Below are positions 45,019 to 54,700 of a DNA stretch of 64,000 bases, in pieces (position 1 is the stretch's first letter; the number at the start of each line of letters is the position of its first letter). Position numbers and translations under genes: made by a program. The notes below the pieces were generated by a model, which made no database searches, was not told where the DNA came from, and saw nothing but the letters and a program-made list of their open reading frames with translations. This stretch comes from Muribaculaceae bacterium. GTDB taxonomy: Bacteria > Bacteroidota > Bacteroidia > Bacteroidales > Muribaculaceae. The DNA is taken from positions 1 through 64,000 of the forward strand of contig JAFZUL010000062.1 in the NCBI GenBank assembly GCA_017618355.1, given 5' to 3'.

Positions 45019-45735
45019 ATGAAAAAGTATTTAGCCGAAATGGTGGGCACTATGGTGCTCGTGTTGATGGGCTGCGGTGTGGCCGTGAGCCTTGGTTGTG
45101 ACCCTGTAAGCAACATTCCTGCCGTAGTTGGCACAGCATGTGCATTTGGTCTGGCAGTAGTAGCTATGGCCTATACCATTGGTGGCATAAGCGGTTGCCA
45201 CATCAATCCAGCAATCACACTGGGATGCCTCATCGCAAAGCGCATCAGCGCTAAAGACGCTTGCATGTACATTATTTTCCAAGTGATCGGTGCCTTCATT
45301 GGCTCGGCAATTTTGTACTTGCTCACTAGCAACAGTGGTCTCGAAGGCACTGGCGCCAACGACCTGCAACAAGGTGTGGAAGTTGCCGGTGGTCTCATCG
45401 CCGAGATTGTATTCACTTGCGTATTTGTACTTGTAGTGCTTGGTGCAACCGCCAAGACTAACGGCGCTACCAACAACTTCGCTGGCCTCGCCATCGGTCT
45501 GTCGCTGATTCTCGTGCACCTGGTTTGCATCCGCTACACTGGTACTTCAGTGAACCCAGCACGCTCTATCGCTCCTGCCATCTTCCAAGGCGGAACAGCA
45601 CTTAGCAACCTCTGGATATTCATCGTAGGTCCATTCGTTGGTGCCGCTCTTGCAGCTGTAATATGGATGGTGATTGATCCTATCTGCTGCTGTTGCAAGA
45701 AAGAGAAAGAAGAAAAGGAAGAGAAAGAAGACTAA
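45019..45735 (+). CDS. Aquaporin/glycerol channel (MIP family)
   Basis: A 238-residue inner-membrane channel with both NPA boxes: HINPAITLG (NPA at 63-65) and SVNPARSIAP (NPA at 179-181) with the pore Arg182. Arg182 and a His in the fifth helix (VHLVCIRYTG) favour a water-selective AqpZ-like pore. The C-terminus has the odd sequence CCCCKKEKEEKEEKED, four consecutive cysteines followed by an alternating Lys/Glu tail. A terminator follows. Confidence 0.93.
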   Translation: MKKYLAEMVGTMVLVLMGCGVAVSLGCDPVSNIPAVVGTACAFGLAVVAMAYTIGGISGCHINPAITLGCLIAKRISAKDACMYIIFQVIGAFIGSAILYLLTSNSGLEGTGANDLQQGVEVAGGLIAEIVFTCVFVLVVLGATAKTNGATNNFAGLAIGLSLILVHLVCIRYTGTSVNPARSIAPAIFQGGTALSNLWIFIVGPFVGAALAAVIWMVIDPICCCCKKEKEEKEEKED

Positions 45736-45756
45736 TCTTTATTTTTAAAACACCCA

Positions 45757-45792
45757 CAAAAATCCCTCGCAGTTTTGCGTGGGATTTTTTTA
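45757..45792 (+). terminator. Terminator after the aquaporin gene
   Basis: AAAATCCC (45758-45765) and GGGATTTT pair around a GC step, followed by a T run to 45792. Confidence 0.85.
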
Positions 45793-45805
45793 CAATTATT
45801 TTTTA

Positions 45806-45963
45806 GATAAATTAGGCTGCACCTCAACAATAAAAATACATGAATTTATTTTGTTTTATATTCGGTTTGCACTAATTTTGGATAAATTAGGCGGCGTTTC
45901 GGCATAAAAAATGAAAAATCTTCGTTTTTCATTTTGTTCTGCTCTCAACTTGCACTAATTTTG
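45806..45963 (+). promoter_or_regulatory. Tandemly duplicated promoter region
   Basis: Two adjacent imperfect copies (45806-45880 and 45881-45963) each start with GATAAATTAGGC and end in TTGCACTAATTTTG. Each holds a -33 TTTG (45850-45853; 45933-45936) spaced 19 bp from TAATTTTG (45873-45880; 45956-45963). The second copy also has an 11-bp A/T hairpin (45908-45935) over its -33 box. Confidence 0.75.
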
Positions 45964-45967
45964 CACC

Positions 45968-46363
45968 ATGAAAGTAAAACTCTTAATAACAATAACTCTT
46001 ATTTTTTCAGCCTTTATGTTAGGGGGCTGCAACAATGAACAGAAACCTGCTCCTAAGCCCAAGGTGTCGAAACTCAAAGGCAAAGCCATAAAAGTGGCCA
46101 CCGAAGCGGCTAAACGTCTAGTGGAAACCGACCACAACGACACCCTGGCAATGCAGAACTGCATCCTCGAAGCAAAGGCGCTTGAAGCAGAGTTCCAGCT
46201 TGCCGACGACTCTATAGCAATCGTTAGTTTCAATAAAGCCTATAAGCATTATCTCGAAAAGAACGACCCCGAGTTGGCTAAGGAAATTTTTGTCGAACGT
46301 CCAAAGAACCTTCCCGAAGGCGCGAAATGGGATGAGTTTGAAAATTTAGAAGAAGATAAATAA
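45968..46363 (+). CDS. Small lipoprotein of unknown function
   Basis: A 131-residue lipoprotein; the lipobox ends LGGC (Cys21). The mature part is helical and charged (KLKGKAIKVATEAAKRL and LAKEIFVERPKNL) with no known domain visible. The ATG is fixed by the lipobox, and lies only 4 nt after the -7 box, so this is the clearest candidate leaderless gene in the window. It precedes the polyprenyl synthase gene by 18 bp; co-transcription is likely. Confidence 0.8.
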   Translation: MKVKLLITITLIFSAFMLGGCNNEQKPAPKPKVSKLKGKAIKVATEAAKRLVETDHNDTLAMQNCILEAKALEAEFQLADDSIAIVSFNKAYKHYLEKNDPELAKEIFVERPKNLPEGAKWDEFENLEEDK

Positions 46364-46381
46364 CCAAAAAATTATATAGCT

Positions 46382-47356
46382 ATGCATAACTACAATTATT
46401 ACCTCGACCTTGTAAACAAGGCTATCAACAACATAAACTATCCTAAGCAACCAGCACATCTTTATGAGCCAATAGCTTACACTATGGGGCTGGGCGGCAA
46501 GCGAGTAAGACCAGTCCTCACCTTGATGACCTGCGAAGCGATGGGTGGAGACCTTAACAAAGCTATAAATGCCGCTCTGGGTATTGAGCTGTTCCACAAC
46601 TTCACCCTTATCCACGACGACGTGATGGATAACGCCGACATGAGACGCGGCAAACCCACCGTTCACAAACGCTGGGACCAGAACGTGGCAATCCTCAGTG
46701 GCGACACCATGCTGCAAATGGCGGCACAGGCGATGACACGCGTTGATGCCGATATCGTGAAACCTTTGCTCGAACTTTTCAACGACACAGCCATTAAAGT
46801 GTATGAGGGCCAGCAATATGACATGGACTATGAGAGTCGCAACGACGTGACCGTTGAGGAATATATGATGATGATTCGCCTTAAAACCTCAGTGCTCACA
46901 GGCTGCTCTTGTAAGGCTGGCGCAATCGTGGCCCGCGCCGATGAAGAGAACGCTGAGTCAATCTACAACATGGCAGTCAACCTGGGTCTCGCCTTCCAGC
47001 TGCAAGACGACTACCTTGACGTGTGGGGCGACCCCGCCACCTTTGGCAAGGAGATTGGCGGCGACATCGTAAACAACAAGAAGACCTTCCTGCTCATCAA
47101 CGCCATTGACCACGCAGCCGGCAACGAAGCCAAAGAACTAAACTACTGGCTCACCGACAAATATGCTCCAAAGCAGGATAAAATCAAAGCTGTGACTGCC
47201 CTCTACGAGAGTCTGGGTCTTAAAGACTTGGCACGCAATGCCATTATCAAATACTCGCATCAAGCTCTCGACCTGCTCCACGAGACCAAGATGAAATATG
47301 ATGCCTACAAGCAATTTGAGGCTGTAATCGAGAATCTCGTCAACCGAGACCGATAA
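46382..47356 (+). CDS. Polyprenyl diphosphate synthase (trans-isoprenyl type)
   Basis: A 324-residue cytoplasmic enzyme that extends isoprenoid chains for quinone synthesis. Both aspartate-rich motifs are complete: LIHDDVMDNADMRRG (Asp79, 80, 83) and LQDDYLDVWGD (Asp209, 210, 213), and GGKRVRP at about 38-44 precedes them. Chain length (octaprenyl or similar) is not provable from the residues seen. It is second in an apparent operon with the small lipoprotein, with no functional link visible. Confidence 0.93.
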   Translation: MHNYNYYLDLVNKAINNINYPKQPAHLYEPIAYTMGLGGKRVRPVLTLMTCEAMGGDLNKAINAALGIELFHNFTLIHDDVMDNADMRRGKPTVHKRWDQNVAILSGDTMLQMAAQAMTRVDADIVKPLLELFNDTAIKVYEGQQYDMDYESRNDVTVEEYMMMIRLKTSVLTGCSCKAGAIVARADEENAESIYNMAVNLGLAFQLQDDYLDVWGDPATFGKEIGGDIVNNKKTFLLINAIDHAAGNEAKELNYWLTDKYAPKQDKIKAVTALYESLGLKDLARNAIIKYSHQALDLLHETKMKYDAYKQFEAVIENLVNRDR

Positions 47357-47433
47357 TAGTTGAGAGGAGAGAGTTGAGAAGGAAGAGAGGAGTGAAGCTT
47401 TTGTGCCTTTCACTTAATACTTTACACTAATAT

Positions 47434-48207
47434 ATGATTGATTCTCACAGCCACATATATAGCCGAGAATTCAATGATGACCGTGACCAAGTTATAGCGC
47501 GAGCACGGGAAGCTGGCGTGCAACATATTATTTTGCCCAACGAAAACTTGGAAAGCGTGCAATACGTGATGGCGACGCACGATGCTTATCCAGGTTATAT
47601 ATCTATTGCGCTCGGGCTGCATCCCGAGGACGTGGATGAGGGATTTGAGCAACAACTTGCCGCTATCCGCCCCCTGCTTGATGAGCATAACCCAGTGGCT
47701 ATTGGGGAGATAGGCATTGACCTATATTGGGACAAGACATGGCGTGAGCAGCAGATGGAAGCACTTGACGCACAGCTGCACTGGTGCAAGGAACTTGGCA
47801 TTCCGTTTATCATGCACTGCCGCGACGCCATTGACGATATATTGAACGTGTTGGACAATTTTGGCGAATCATTGCCGCAAGGTGTGTTCCATAGCTTCAC
47901 TGGCACACCAGAGGAGGTGGAAAAAGTGCGCCGCCGCGGCGATTTCTACTTTGGCGTGAATGGCATTGTCACCTTCAAGAAGAGCAACGTCAAGGACATC
48001 CTGCCAGTAGTGGGACTCAACCGACTGCTGCTCGAGACCGACTCGCCCTACCTCGCTCCTGTGCCCCACCGCGGCAAGCGCAACGAGAGCGCATTTGTGC
48101 CTCACGTGTGCCACTTCATCGCCCAACATCTTGGTATGAGCGATGAAGAAGTGGAAGCCGCCACCGACCGCAACGCAATAACTCTATTCAACCTCAATAT
48201 ATTTTGA
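47434..48207 (+). CDS. tatD: TatD-family metal-dependent hydrolase
   Basis: A 257-residue TIM-barrel enzyme. Metal-binding residues are visible as DSHSHIY (2-8), GEIGIDLYW (about 90-98), HCRDAI (about 130-135), FHSFTG (about 151) and ETDSPYLAP (about 199-207). TatD-type proteins act as 3'-5' DNA exonucleases or related hydrolases in DNA repair and RNA turnover. It is separate from the polyprenyl synthase by 77 bp of purine-rich DNA and overlaps nothing; the next gene starts 41 bp after its stop codon. Confidence 0.93.
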   Translation: MIDSHSHIYSREFNDDRDQVIARAREAGVQHIILPNENLESVQYVMATHDAYPGYISIALGLHPEDVDEGFEQQLAAIRPLLDEHNPVAIGEIGIDLYWDKTWREQQMEALDAQLHWCKELGIPFIMHCRDAIDDILNVLDNFGESLPQGVFHSFTGTPEEVEKVRRRGDFYFGVNGIVTFKKSNVKDILPVVGLNRLLLETDSPYLAPVPHRGKRNESAFVPHVCHFIAQHLGMSDEEVEAATDRNAITLFNLNIF

Positions 48208-48248
48208 TTGCAATTGCCTCGTCAGCTTGTTACTTGTTTGCTATAAAA

Positions 48249-50033
48249 ATGACCAAGAAAAACACACTAATATCCGTTTTGCTACTGATACTGAGCGCAT
48301 TCACCGCCCAGGCGCTAAATATTCCCAAAGGCACGTTCTACTTCGACAACTCGCTAACCAAGTACTCGATAGTAAAATTCGTTTTCGGCAGTTATTCCAA
48401 TCCTGAGAGTTATGTGATGACGATGACCAACGAAGGCGACAACATCTGGAGCATCACCATCCCCGAGACAGTGACAGGAATGTACCGCTACTGCTTTGCT
48501 GAGACTTCGCTCGCCGATGGACTTTACAACGAGACCTTCCCTGATATCAAAGACCGCATAAGCGCCCTTGGCGAGATGCGCACCACCACCTGCGAGCTCG
48601 CCATTCCTGTGGGGTGGGTGTTCACGCCAACCAGCGGCAACAACTGGGCATCAGGAACGTGGAAGAAACCTGGCGAAGCCACAGCCTACTCGGGCACCTT
48701 GCCGGTGATGTTTATCAACACCGACGACGCTGTGCCCATCACCTCAAAGGAGGACTATGTCTATGCCGAGTATTATGTTGATAACATGGGCATTGAGGGC
48801 TTTGAAAATGTGGGCTCGGAAGATGCGCCTGAATTGATGCAGATTCGCGGGCGAGGCAATTACACTTGGACAGCTTTTGACAAGAAGCCCTACCGCCTGA
48901 AACTTGACAACAAGATGCCGCTTTTGGGCATGAAGCGCAACAGGCACTGGGCGCTGATGGCACATGCCGACGATAATCTTGGGTTCTTGCGAAACACTAT
49001 AGGATTTGAAATCAGCCGACGCTTAGGAATGGAGTGGACCCCTTCACAACAACCTATAGAGGTAGTGCTAAACGGCGAATACATAGGGTTATACTTTCTT
49101 ACTGAGACGATTCGTGTGGAGCCCGACCGTGTGAACATCACCGAACAAGCCGATTACGAAACCAACCGCTTCAGCATCACTGGCGGGTGGCTAGTGGAAA
49201 TCGACAACTATCAGGAAGAGGAGCAGATACGCACCGTGGAAGGCAACGGCAAGAACATCTGGTCAACCTACAAATCGCCTGAGCACCTCAGTAACGAGCA
49301 GCGCACCTACCTCACTGGCCTCATCAACACCACAAATGCCGCCATCTATGTTAACGACAAGACCAACAACGGTTGGGAGCAATATGTCGATGTCGATGAA
49401 TTGGCAAGGTTCTATTTGGTGCAAGAGTTGCTCGACGACACCGAGTCGTTCCACGGCAGCTGCTTCTGGCACAAAGAGAACGGCGACAGCACGAAGATTA
49501 TGTTTGGGCCTGTTTGGGACTTTGGAAACGCCTTCCACCGAGGAACAAACCGCTTTATCTACGACCACCCGGCGTTCACGCAAACGTGGATTGGCGAGAT
49601 TGCCATGTTTCCTCATTTCCAAGAAGTTGTAAAGAGGCATTGGAACCGTTTTGAGTTGCTGCATTACGCTGAAATGGATGATTTTATCGATAGTTTCACC
49701 GACCAGATTTACCAGGCGGCAATGAGTGACGCTGCTCGATGGCCGCAATATGGCAACCCCGATATCCTCAACGACCGCGACACCTTTAAGAGCTATTTCC
49801 ATAACAAGCACAACTGGCTGGCCGACCAATGGGGAGAACCCGAAAAAGTGGCGGGCGACGTAAACCTCGATGGCGAAGTGACAGCAGCCGACATAACCCT
49901 GCTCTACGGCATACTACTCGGCAATGTAGATCTCAACAACGATTTGGCGACCCTTGCCGACGTGAACGAAGACGGAGAGATAACAGCTGCCGATGTGACA
50001 AGAATTTACGACATCCTGCTCGGTAACAGGTAA
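48249..50033 (+). CDS. CotH-kinase-like secreted protein with C-terminal dockerin
   Basis: A 594-residue exported protein: signal peptide (about 1-23), a carbohydrate-binding-like N-terminal part (about 24-130), and the CotH domain (about 150-520) with RGRGNYTW, PYRLKL and GPVWDFGNAFH, motifs of the atypical protein kinase CotH family. The last 60 residues (about 536-594) are a type I dockerin with both calcium loops intact (DVNLDGEVTAAD, DVNEDGEITAAD). There is no T9SS tail, unlike the BspA proteins. It probably docks onto a cohesin or cohesin-like protein at the cell surface. Confidence 0.87.
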   Translation: MTKKNTLISVLLLILSAFTAQALNIPKGTFYFDNSLTKYSIVKFVFGSYSNPESYVMTMTNEGDNIWSITIPETVTGMYRYCFAETSLADGLYNETFPDIKDRISALGEMRTTTCELAIPVGWVFTPTSGNNWASGTWKKPGEATAYSGTLPVMFINTDDAVPITSKEDYVYAEYYVDNMGIEGFENVGSEDAPELMQIRGRGNYTWTAFDKKPYRLKLDNKMPLLGMKRNRHWALMAHADDNLGFLRNTIGFEISRRLGMEWTPSQQPIEVVLNGEYIGLYFLTETIRVEPDRVNITEQADYETNRFSITGGWLVEIDNYQEEEQIRTVEGNGKNIWSTYKSPEHLSNEQRTYLTGLINTTNAAIYVNDKTNNGWEQYVDVDELARFYLVQELLDDTESFHGSCFWHKENGDSTKIMFGPVWDFGNAFHRGTNRFIYDHPAFTQTWIGEIAMFPHFQEVVKRHWNRFELLHYAEMDDFIDSFTDQIYQAAMSDAARWPQYGNPDILNDRDTFKSYFHNKHNWLADQWGEPEKVAGDVNLDGEVTAADITLLYGILLGNVDLNNDLATLADVNEDGEITAADVTRIYDILLGNR

Positions 50034-50084
50034 AAAGGGAAGAGTGAAGAGTAGAGAGAAAAAGGATCCGGGCGTTGTTGGGCA

Positions 50085-50105
50085 TTGCGCCGTAAGCACG
50101 GCGTT
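50085..50105. repeat. Short palindromic repeat, copy 2
   Basis: CGCCGTAAGCACGGCG hairpin, same core as at 2977-2999. Located 52 bp past the CotH gene, next to AACCAGCGAGC-type GC-rich sequence (about 50114-50153). Confidence 0.6.
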
Positions 50106-50165
50106 CGATGAGGGAACCAGCGAGCCTGCGCGAGCGTCAAAACCAGCTTGCGTCTAATCTAAACC

Positions 50166-51320
50166 CTAATTCCGTGGAATCACGAGCTCCTGTCCCAACT
50201 GAATCTTATCGTTTTTTAAAGACGGATTGGCATTTTTGATGTCTTGTATTGACACGCCATATTGCTTGGCGATTTTGTTGAGGCTGTCGCCGCGTTTCAC
50301 CTCATAGATAATAGGTTTAGAGGCTTCAATTCGCGCAGCCTCCTCTGCTTCACGATTTGCTGCCTCCTTAGCGGCAAGTTCTGCCGCTTCTTTTGCTGCT
50401 CGCTCGGCTTCCTCTTTAGCCAGTCTCGCTGCCTCCTCACTGGCTATGCGCTCTGCCTCAAGCTGTTCCACCTGCTCATATTCTTCAGGATAAATGAGCA
50501 GAGTGCCAATCTCATTGCCCTTAGTATCAACATAAAGGTAACGCAACTGTTTGTGCTCACGCGTTGCTGCCGCGAGCAAGAGATTGAACTTCAGCGCCTC
50601 GGGAGCCTGGCGGAACCAAGCGTCACGCTTAGCCATCACAAAGGCAGGCACATTCACACTCTCTTTAGTAATGTAAGGCACTGTAACCTTTAAGGTTAGC
50701 GTTGCAGAGTCGGGAGCCAACTCCACGCCGCTCAGATGCTCGTTATTACCAATGGGCAGGTGATGCTTCGCCACCACCTTCTTGGCAGCCTGTACCATCA
50801 GTGGCGTGGTATAGAGCGGAGTCACATCGGTCTTGCATTTCATAGACCCTACTATGCGCCCAATGAGAGATGGTTCACCGGCACGGTGCGCTGTTATCAC
50901 AAGGAATGTGCCGTAACCAGCGTTAAACGCCAATGCCTCACACTCATAGGTATAGTTATTTGAGGTCTTCTTAAACCCCACGCCTTGTGCCTCAAATCCC
51001 GCCATAGTTGATGGATAGACATCGGTAAAATCGGTCGCCGAGTGGCAGAAAAGGTCTTTCTTCCCCACCACCTGTTTCTGCAGGTAAAGAGTAGGGTCAA
51101 ATGCCCCTTCTATGTAGTCGATGCGTGCCAGCTCGAGTGTAGCGCCCTTAGCGTCGAGGCGGGTCACATCCACTCGAGCGCCGTACGGGCGCAGCGCGTC
51201 ATCGTTAGCAAGGAACCAACTGTCGTCGGGGGTAGAAATAGTGAAAAACTCATTCTCAACCGTGGCAGCCATTCCTGTCATCGCCACCACAGCCATCATT
51301 ATCATAAAAAATCGTCGCAT
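50166..51320 (-). CDS. Secreted protein with coiled coil and C-terminal LysM domain
   Basis: A 384-residue exported protein. Signal peptide (about 1-18); a long N-terminal globular domain of unknown family (about 20-280); a Glu/Ala-rich coiled coil (about 285-335) and a single C-terminal LysM (about 340-384: YEVKRGDSLNKIAKQYGVS). LysM binds peptidoglycan GlcNAc, so the protein is probably wall-associated. The start at 51320 was chosen from several Met codons because it begins the signal peptide. It is convergent with the CotH gene and divergent from the amylase. Confidence 0.8.
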   Translation of the reverse strand: MRRFFMIMMAVVAMTGMAATVENEFFTISTPDDSWFLANDDALRPYGARVDVTRLDAKGATLELARIDYIEGAFDPTLYLQKQVVGKKDLFCHSATDFTDVYPSTMAGFEAQGVGFKKTSNNYTYECEALAFNAGYGTFLVITAHRAGEPSLIGRIVGSMKCKTDVTPLYTTPLMVQAAKKVVAKHHLPIGNNEHLSGVELAPDSATLTLKVTVPYITKESVNVPAFVMAKRDAWFRQAPEALKFNLLLAAATREHKQLRYLYVDTKGNEIGTLLIYPEEYEQVEQLEAERIASEEAARLAKEEAERAAKEAAELAAKEAANREAEEAARIEASKPIIYEVKRGDSLNKIAKQYGVSIQDIKNANPSLKNDKIQLGQELVIPRN

Positions 51321-51416
51321 CATGTAATTATAACTGCAAAACGTGGGAAATATTGTGAATGAAAGCTTAACGAACACCGCAATGCGGCGCACTACACCAA
51401 CAACACCCACTCAAAA

Positions 51417-51590
51417 CCAGCGAGCGCAGCGAAGCGACACAACCAGCGAGCGCAGCGAAGCGACACAACCAGCGAGCGCAGCGAAGCGACACAACCAGCG
51501 AGCACAGCGAGCGACACAACCAGCGAGCGCAGCGAAGCGACACAACCAGCGAGCGCAGCGAAGCGACACAACCAGCAAAGCGGCTCATAA
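51417..51590. repeat. GC-rich 26-bp tandem repeat, six units plus partial
   Basis: The unit is CCAGCGAGCGCAGCGAAGCG plus ACACAA. Units start at 51417, 51443, 51469, 51495 (25 bp with two changes), 51520 and 51546, then a broken seventh ending in AGCAAAGCGGCTC. It is noncoding and lies in the 417-bp divergent gap before the amylase gene. The remainder of the gap is A/T-rich with a TAATTTTG at 51660 as the only promoter-like site. Not a CRISPR: no spacers. Confidence 0.85.
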
Positions 51591-51737
51591 CGCAAACGAT
51601 TGCGTAAAATTTAATCTTTGATAATATAATATTCTTATTACTTTAAAAAATAATTTTATTAATTTTGGGTGCTAATTATAACATTTCGTTAATACAATAA
51701 AATTTAAATAAACCAACCTATTAAAAACAAACTAATT

Positions 51738-54700
51738 ATGAGGAAAATCTACATTATTTTAGCAATGGCGTTGCTCTTGCCGTTGACCACCCTTGCCCAA
51801 GGATGGCCAGCCAACTATGGCGGAGTGATGCTGCAGGGTTTCTTCTGGGACAGTTACAAAGAGACCCCCGACTGTAGCCCTTGGGGACCGTGGGCAAATC
51901 ATGTCACAAACGAAGCTACTGCAACTCACCAGCCTGGCTACACATGGGCAACCATGTATGGCGCTGGATGGACCAGTGGTGAAGAGTGGCAAGTTCCTGT
52001 AACTACATGGACAAGCCTTATTGCTCACAAGGACGAAATCACTCCTTACATCGACCTGCTGTGGCTGCCTCAGAGCGGCTCTACTGTTGCCGACTCCACT
52101 ATGGTTTACTACGAAAGCGAAGACAATAGTGGCCGTCACGGCGAGCGTCCTTGGCGTAATGGATATGACTGGGGATATAATGACAACAATGTCATCACCA
52201 ACCCCGACTGTATGGGCTTTGTGCCAGTGTTCTACTTCCACCATGGTCTTTCCCTCAAACCTGATGGAACTCCTTGGACCTACACCGACAGCGAGGGCCG
52301 CACCTGGACTCCCATCTCCTATTTCGGTACCGAACAAGAACTCCGAGACCTAATTTCAATTTACAAATCGGAGGGTACGGGAGCCATTGAAGACGTGGTG
52401 GCTAACCACCGCGGCGGTCTAGGCACTTGGGCGGGCGACAAGTACTCCATTGAGTTCCCGACTGAATGGTACCAAGGCACTTTCTGCCCTGAAGGAGAGA
52501 TGATTGAATGGTCAAGCGATGATGTTTGCTCCGACGACGAAAGCGGACGCGGTACTGGTAATCCCGACTGCGGTGGCAAAGGCGAATGGGCTCGTGACAT
52601 CGACCACCACAGCCCCGCCACACGACTTAAAGTCCTCAAATTCCTCGACTTCCTGAAGAATGACCTCGGCTATGTGGGCTACCGCTACGACTACGCCATG
52701 GGCTTCGAGGAGAAGCATTTTGCCGAGTACAACACCACCCTGCGTCCCACCTTTAGCGTGGGCGAGTATTGGGGATCTAAAGGCGACATCTCCAGCTGGA
52801 TTCACAAGACCTACATGGAGGGTACTTACCAAAGCGCTGCTTTCGACTTCCCATTGCAGAGCGACATACGCGAGGCGTTCAACTACGGCAACTACCGCTA
52901 CCTAAATAACTCTGGTCTTATCAGCGATCCCGTGCTCAAGCGCTATGCCGTGACCTTCCTCGACAACCACGACACCTTCAAGGACCTGCCAACCGACGGC
53001 TCTAACTACAACTGGAGCAACGGTAAGTCCTATCAGCACCGTATTGAGAAGAACATCGTAGAGGCCAACGCCTTTATCTTGGCAATGCCTGGCACCCCAT
53101 GCTTGTTCTATCCTCACTTCATGCACCCAGAGTGGCACGAGACCCTTTGCACGCTCATCAAGGCACGCCGCACCGCCGGCATCACCAACGAGAGTGAGCG
53201 CTCGGCTGCCGAGCTCGTGGGCGACAACGGCATCCAGTGGGTTGTTACCGGCGCCAACGGCCAGGTGTGCTTCCAGCTTGGCGACGCAGCTGCTCGCGAC
53301 AGCGTTCCTCCTGAGGGCTTCACCACCGTTTGGCAGAGCGACCCCGATGAGAATGGCTACCGTGTGGCTCGCTACAGCATCACCAGCAGCCTCTACAACC
53401 AGATTGAGTATAACAAGAAGAAGAACCTCATCAACGGTTATCCCGTTATCGACAAGAACAACACTACCTTTGCCGGCTCTATCACCGTTAACGTGAAGCC
53501 ATCGACCGAGGAATGCACACTGGTTTATACCACCGATGGCACTATGCCCAACAACTATAGCCCAACCATCAAAGAGAGCACCGACCTCACCTTCACCGAC
53601 AACACCACCCTCAAGGTGGGCGTGCTGGTTGATTACGACGTGCCCACTTCATCGGTAGTTACCCGCCAGTATGTGAAGACTGCCACCGAGAGCAACAAGA
53701 TCAACTTCTATGTGAAGGATGACAACGCTCCCTATCTCTATGTTTATTACTATGACAACAACGGCAACAAGTATGAGCCGTTCGGCGCTTGGCGCGGCTA
53801 TTTAGCATTTGAGCAGGTTCAGGTGGGCGGCATTAACTGGTGGCACGTTCAGATGGACAAGCCCGAGTATCCAGTTAGCCTGATTATCAACTGGGAAGGC
53901 AGCCAAACCCCCGATATCACCGGCATCACCAGCGATGTGTTCTACACCGTGCAGGAGGGTCAGCCCAACGACGTGACTGGCACCTACATGCCAATGATGG
54001 AGAACCCCGACCTGGCTATCGACAAACCCACCGGCAGCTACAAGGGCGGCATTTCGGCTAAGATCACTTCTTCTTATAGCGCAGCCACCATCGTCTATAC
54101 TACCGACGGCACCGCACCCACTGTGAACAGCCCAACCATTGCGAGCGGTGGCACAGTGTCGTTCAACACCAACGGTACACACTACCTGCGCGCTGGCATC
54201 GTGATGGACGGCCAGGTAATCAAGCAGCAGGCTCGCAGCTACTTTGTGGAGGATGGTCATGGCGAGGGCGTGAACATCTATGTCAAGAACATGACCACCA
54301 GCGACGCTCCTCACATCTATGCTTGGAACGCCAATGAAGAGCCTGTTACCGACACCTTCGAGAACGGAGGAGACAAACTCGGCGACACCCAACCCAACTG
54401 TGGCCAGACTTGGTACAAGAAGCACTTCGACGAAGTGCCCGCAGGCTTCTTCTTCATGCTCTCTGGCGACAAAGACAAGTGCGCTACCATCAACTATGTG
54501 GAAAACGGTCATGACTACTACTTCTACTACTATCCAGGCGCACACTTCGGCAACGATGGATTCCAACCTGGCTACATCGATGTTACCGCCGACAGCAAGC
54601 ACACTACCGACGTGAAGGCCATTACCGTATTCATGTACGACAACGGCAACGCCGATTGGTCTAATATCATTAAGCTCTATCCTTACATTAATGACAGCCA

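Noticed and set aside
51417..51590. CRISPR array
   Set aside because: Units are directly adjacent without spacers, GC-rich and only 26 bp; no cas gene is near.
51343..51621. Open frame over the 26-bp tandem repeat
   Set aside because: The reading frame is a by-product of the repeat, which lacks stops; the peptide is a meaningless periodic string.
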